This document shows, in pieces, positions 61,990 to 64,000 of a DNA stretch of 64,000 nt. Position 1 is the first letter of the stretch. The number at the start of each line of letters is the position of its first letter. Origin of the DNA: Viridibacterium sediminicola (lineage in GTDB: Bacteria > Pseudomonadota > Gammaproteobacteria > Burkholderiales > Rhodocyclaceae); NCBI RefSeq assembly GCF_039631295.1, contig NZ_JBDIVE010000004.1:124001-188000 (forward strand). The letters are read 5' to 3'. A program made the position numbers and the translations under genes. The notes under the pieces are model-generated. The model did no database searches, was not told where the DNA came from, and saw only the letters and a program-made list of their open reading frames with translations.

Positions 61990-63171
61990 ATGCAGTCTTC
62001 CCGCCGCGCCGTCGTTCCCTTTGCTCTTGTCTTCTTCTGCCAGTATTGCGCGCTGGGCATGTGGACGGTGCCCTTCAGCAACATTCTCAAAGCCGAGGGC
62101 CTGCAGGATCTGATTGGGGTGGCCTTCACGTGTAATGCGCTGGCTAGCTTCATCTCGCCGCTGTTCGTGGGGGCGATGGCGGATCGCCATATCTCGCCGG
62201 TCAAGCTGATGCGTCTGCTGTTCTGGCTGTCCGGCCTGTGTCTGGGTTTCACCTTTCTGGCGGTGGCGCAGCACTGGGGGAGCTTCTGGGTGTTGCTCGG
62301 CATGCAGCTGTATGCGCTGTGCTACAGCCCCACCAACAGCCTGGTGACGACGGCGGCTTTGCAACAGCTGCGCAATCCCTCGCGCGAGTTTGGCCCGCTG
62401 CGGCTGTGGGCGACGCTGGGCTGGATCGTGGCGGGTTGGCTGGTGAGCTGGGTGCTGGCGGGGGATGCGTCGCCGGTTTCGGGCTTTGTGTCGGCGGGCA
62501 TCCTGATGGCTCTGGGCGTCTTCACTTACTGCTTGCCGCCCAGCGCGGCGGGCGGTGCGGGCGCGGCGTGCAACTGGAAGGAGCGCCTCGGGCTGGATGC
62601 GTTGCGCTTGCTGGGGCACCCCAATCACCGCGCGCTGCTGCTGACGGTGACGCTGTTTGGCATTCCGATGGCGGCCTACTATCCCTACACGCCGCTGCAC
62701 TTGTCGGCGCTGGGCTTTGCGCACCCTTCGGCGACGATGACGCTGGGGCAGGTGAGCGAGGTGATCGCGCTGTTCTTCCTCGCGCGTGTGACGCGGCGTA
62801 CCCACCTGAAGTCCGTTCTCGCGACGGGCTTGCTGCTGGGCGCCCTGCGCTACGCGCTGTTTGCGCTTGATCACCCGCTGGCGCAGTTGCTGGGTATCTC
62901 GCTGCACGGTGCGAGTTTCGCCTTCTACTACGTGACGGCGCAGATCTACCTGGCCGAGCACATCGAGACCGACATGCGCGCGCGGGCGCAGGCGCTGTTT
63001 GCCTTGCTGACCGGTGGCTTGGCGAACCTGTGTGGCTATCTGGGGAGCGGTGCGCTGTTCCAGGTGACGCAGGCCGCAGGGGGGCAGAACTGGCTGCTGT
63101 TCTGGGGGGTGATCAGCGCGGCAGCGTTCGCGGCGGCCTGCTATTTCATGCTGGCTTTCGAGCGCCGTTAG
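61990..63171 (+). CDS. MFS transporter, nucleoside:proton symporter-like
   Basis: A 393-residue, 12-helix major facilitator resembling the NupG/XapB nucleoside symporter family: FCQYCALGMWTVPFSNIL, FISPLFVGAMADRHISPVKLMRLLFWLSG, FGPLRLWATLGWIVAGWLVSW, YPYTPLHLSALGF and LHGASFAFYYVTAQIYLAEHIETDMRARAQALFALLTGGLANLCGYLGSG. It probably imports nucleosides with protons. It is convergent with the last TSUP gene. Confidence 0.85.
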   Translation: MQSSRRAVVPFALVFFCQYCALGMWTVPFSNILKAEGLQDLIGVAFTCNALASFISPLFVGAMADRHISPVKLMRLLFWLSGLCLGFTFLAVAQHWGSFWVLLGMQLYALCYSPTNSLVTTAALQQLRNPSREFGPLRLWATLGWIVAGWLVSWVLAGDASPVSGFVSAGILMALGVFTYCLPPSAAGGAGAACNWKERLGLDALRLLGHPNHRALLLTVTLFGIPMAAYYPYTPLHLSALGFAHPSATMTLGQVSEVIALFFLARVTRRTHLKSVLATGLLLGALRYALFALDHPLAQLLGISLHGASFAFYYVTAQIYLAEHIETDMRARAQALFALLTGGLANLCGYLGSGALFQVTQAAGGQNWLLFWGVISAAAFAAACYFMLAFERR

Positions 63172-63183
63172 CGCGCGCTTTCA

Positions 63184-63954
63184 TCACATCCACGCGCGGA
63201 ACGATTCCCAGGCCAGCTTGGCGAGCAGGGTGATGGCGAGGATCAGGAACAGGCGGCGGATCCAGTGGTTGCCGCCGCGCATGGCCAGGCGCGTGCCAAC
63301 CAGCGAGCCGAGGATGCCGGCGATGCCCATCGGAATCGCGAAGTGGTAGAAGACCATGCCGGCGGGCACCAGGAAGGCCAGCGCGGCGAGGTTGGTGCCG
63401 AAGTTGACCACCTTGGCGCAGGCCGAAGCGCGCAGGAAGTCGAAGTGGAAGCAGCGCACGAAGAGGAACAGCAGGAAGCTGCCGGTGCCCGGGCCGATGA
63501 AGCCATCGTAGAAACCGATCGCCAGGCCGAGGGCGAGACCTTTGTAGAGGTCGCCACGGGTGATCTCCTTGTGCGCATCCTGCGTGCCGAACTGTGGGCG
63601 GAACCAGGTGTAGACCAGCATCACGGCGAGGATCACGACCACCACCGGCTTCATCCAGCTGGTCGGCACGATGGACATCACGCTGACCCCTGCCAGCGCA
63701 CCGATGAAGGCGGACGCTGCAGTCAGCAGCACCAGGCGCCAGGGCAGCGCGATCCGCGTGGCGTACTGGTGCACCGAGGTGGCGTGACCGCAGATCGAGG
63801 CGAGCTTGTCGGTGCCCATCAACTGCGCCGGGCTGGCTGTGGTGAGGATGGCGTAGAGGCCGGGTACCTGGATCAGGCCACCACCACCGACGGCCGCGTT
63901 GATGATGCCGGTGACAAAGGCCAGCGGCAGCAGAATCAGGAATTCGGGGCTCAT
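63184..63954 (-). CDS. TSUP (TauE/SafE, YfcA-like) family membrane transporter
   Basis: A 256-residue, eight-helix TSUP protein: FVTGIINAAVGGGGLIQVPGLYAILTTASPAQLMGTDKLASICGHATSVHQYA and GFYDGFIGPGTGSFLLFLFVRCFHFDFLRASACAKVVNFGTNLAALAFL. It resembles YfcA more than the paralogue at 4967. The substrate is unknown. ATG 63954 is close to the window end; nothing recognisable follows. Confidence 0.88.
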   Translation of the reverse strand: MSPEFLILLPLAFVTGIINAAVGGGGLIQVPGLYAILTTASPAQLMGTDKLASICGHATSVHQYATRIALPWRLVLLTAASAFIGALAGVSVMSIVPTSWMKPVVVVILAVMLVYTWFRPQFGTQDAHKEITRGDLYKGLALGLAIGFYDGFIGPGTGSFLLFLFVRCFHFDFLRASACAKVVNFGTNLAALAFLVPAGMVFYHFAIPMGIAGILGSLVGTRLAMRGGNHWIRRLFLILAITLLAKLAWESFRAWM

Positions 63955-64000
63955 GAGGCGCGCGCCCTGCGGGCGTGGGTGATGCGGAGGGAAGCGGGAG

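Overview
The window is a GC-rich betaproteobacterial chromosome segment that starts at the replication origin. Gene order and protein flavour suggest Rhodocyclales (an Uliginosibacterium/Zoogloeaceae-like organism); this placement is inference, since no rRNA or tRNA is present. I see no prophage, IS transposase or CRISPR array.

Layout. 0-7 kb: the 5' part of dnaA, a putative oriC, rpmH-rnpA-yidD-yidC-mnmE, two parS centromere sites flanking a TSUP transporter gene, and a periplasmic PQQ-type dehydrogenase. 7-19 kb: a siderophore-interacting protein with a divergent MarR regulator, membrane proteins, a LacI/gluconokinase/TRAP sugar-acid cassette with palindromic operators, and a creBCD envelope-stress locus with an 11-bp-periodic Cre-tag array. 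19-26 kb: mnmG, rsmG, parA and parB. This normally compact block is interrupted twice by toxin-antitoxin material: a 2.2-kb island between mnmG and rsmG, and an MntA-HepT pair embedded in frame-coupled fashion between parA and parB. 26-41 kb: small transport and envelope genes, a striking 268-bp nested palindrome between convergent genes, a subtilase/PrcB-like pair, an aas-lplT locus interrupted by a DUF559 nuclease gene, a lipoprotein pectinesterase, a YebB-like peptidase with an ArsR regulator, and pncC-pgpA. 41-53 kb: ptsI-ptsH, apbE, a degenerate M48-like protein, gshB-gshA, a RibBX-like gene, ribH-nusB-thiL, HigBA and dusA. 53-64 kb: an EmrR-regulated multidrug efflux operon, a zincin-like protein, ruvB, an AT-richer NYN-domain gene, a BrnT pseudogene with its antitoxin, an MFS transporter and a second TSUP transporter.

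How the parts work together. ParA and ParB with the two parS sites, DnaA/oriC and MnmE/MnmG/RsmG form the origin-proximal replication, segregation and tRNA/rRNA modification core. Accessory DNA in this core is dominated by addiction modules, three apparently intact (XRE+NTase, MntA-HepT, HigBA) and several decayed (ParD/VapC, AbrB-like, BrnT), plus palindromic repeats at gene borders. The best candidates for something undescribed are the MntA-HepT insertion that couples a type VII toxin-antitoxin pair to parB translation, and the cloverleaf-like repeat at 28146-28413, whose two arms have different but self-complementary stems.
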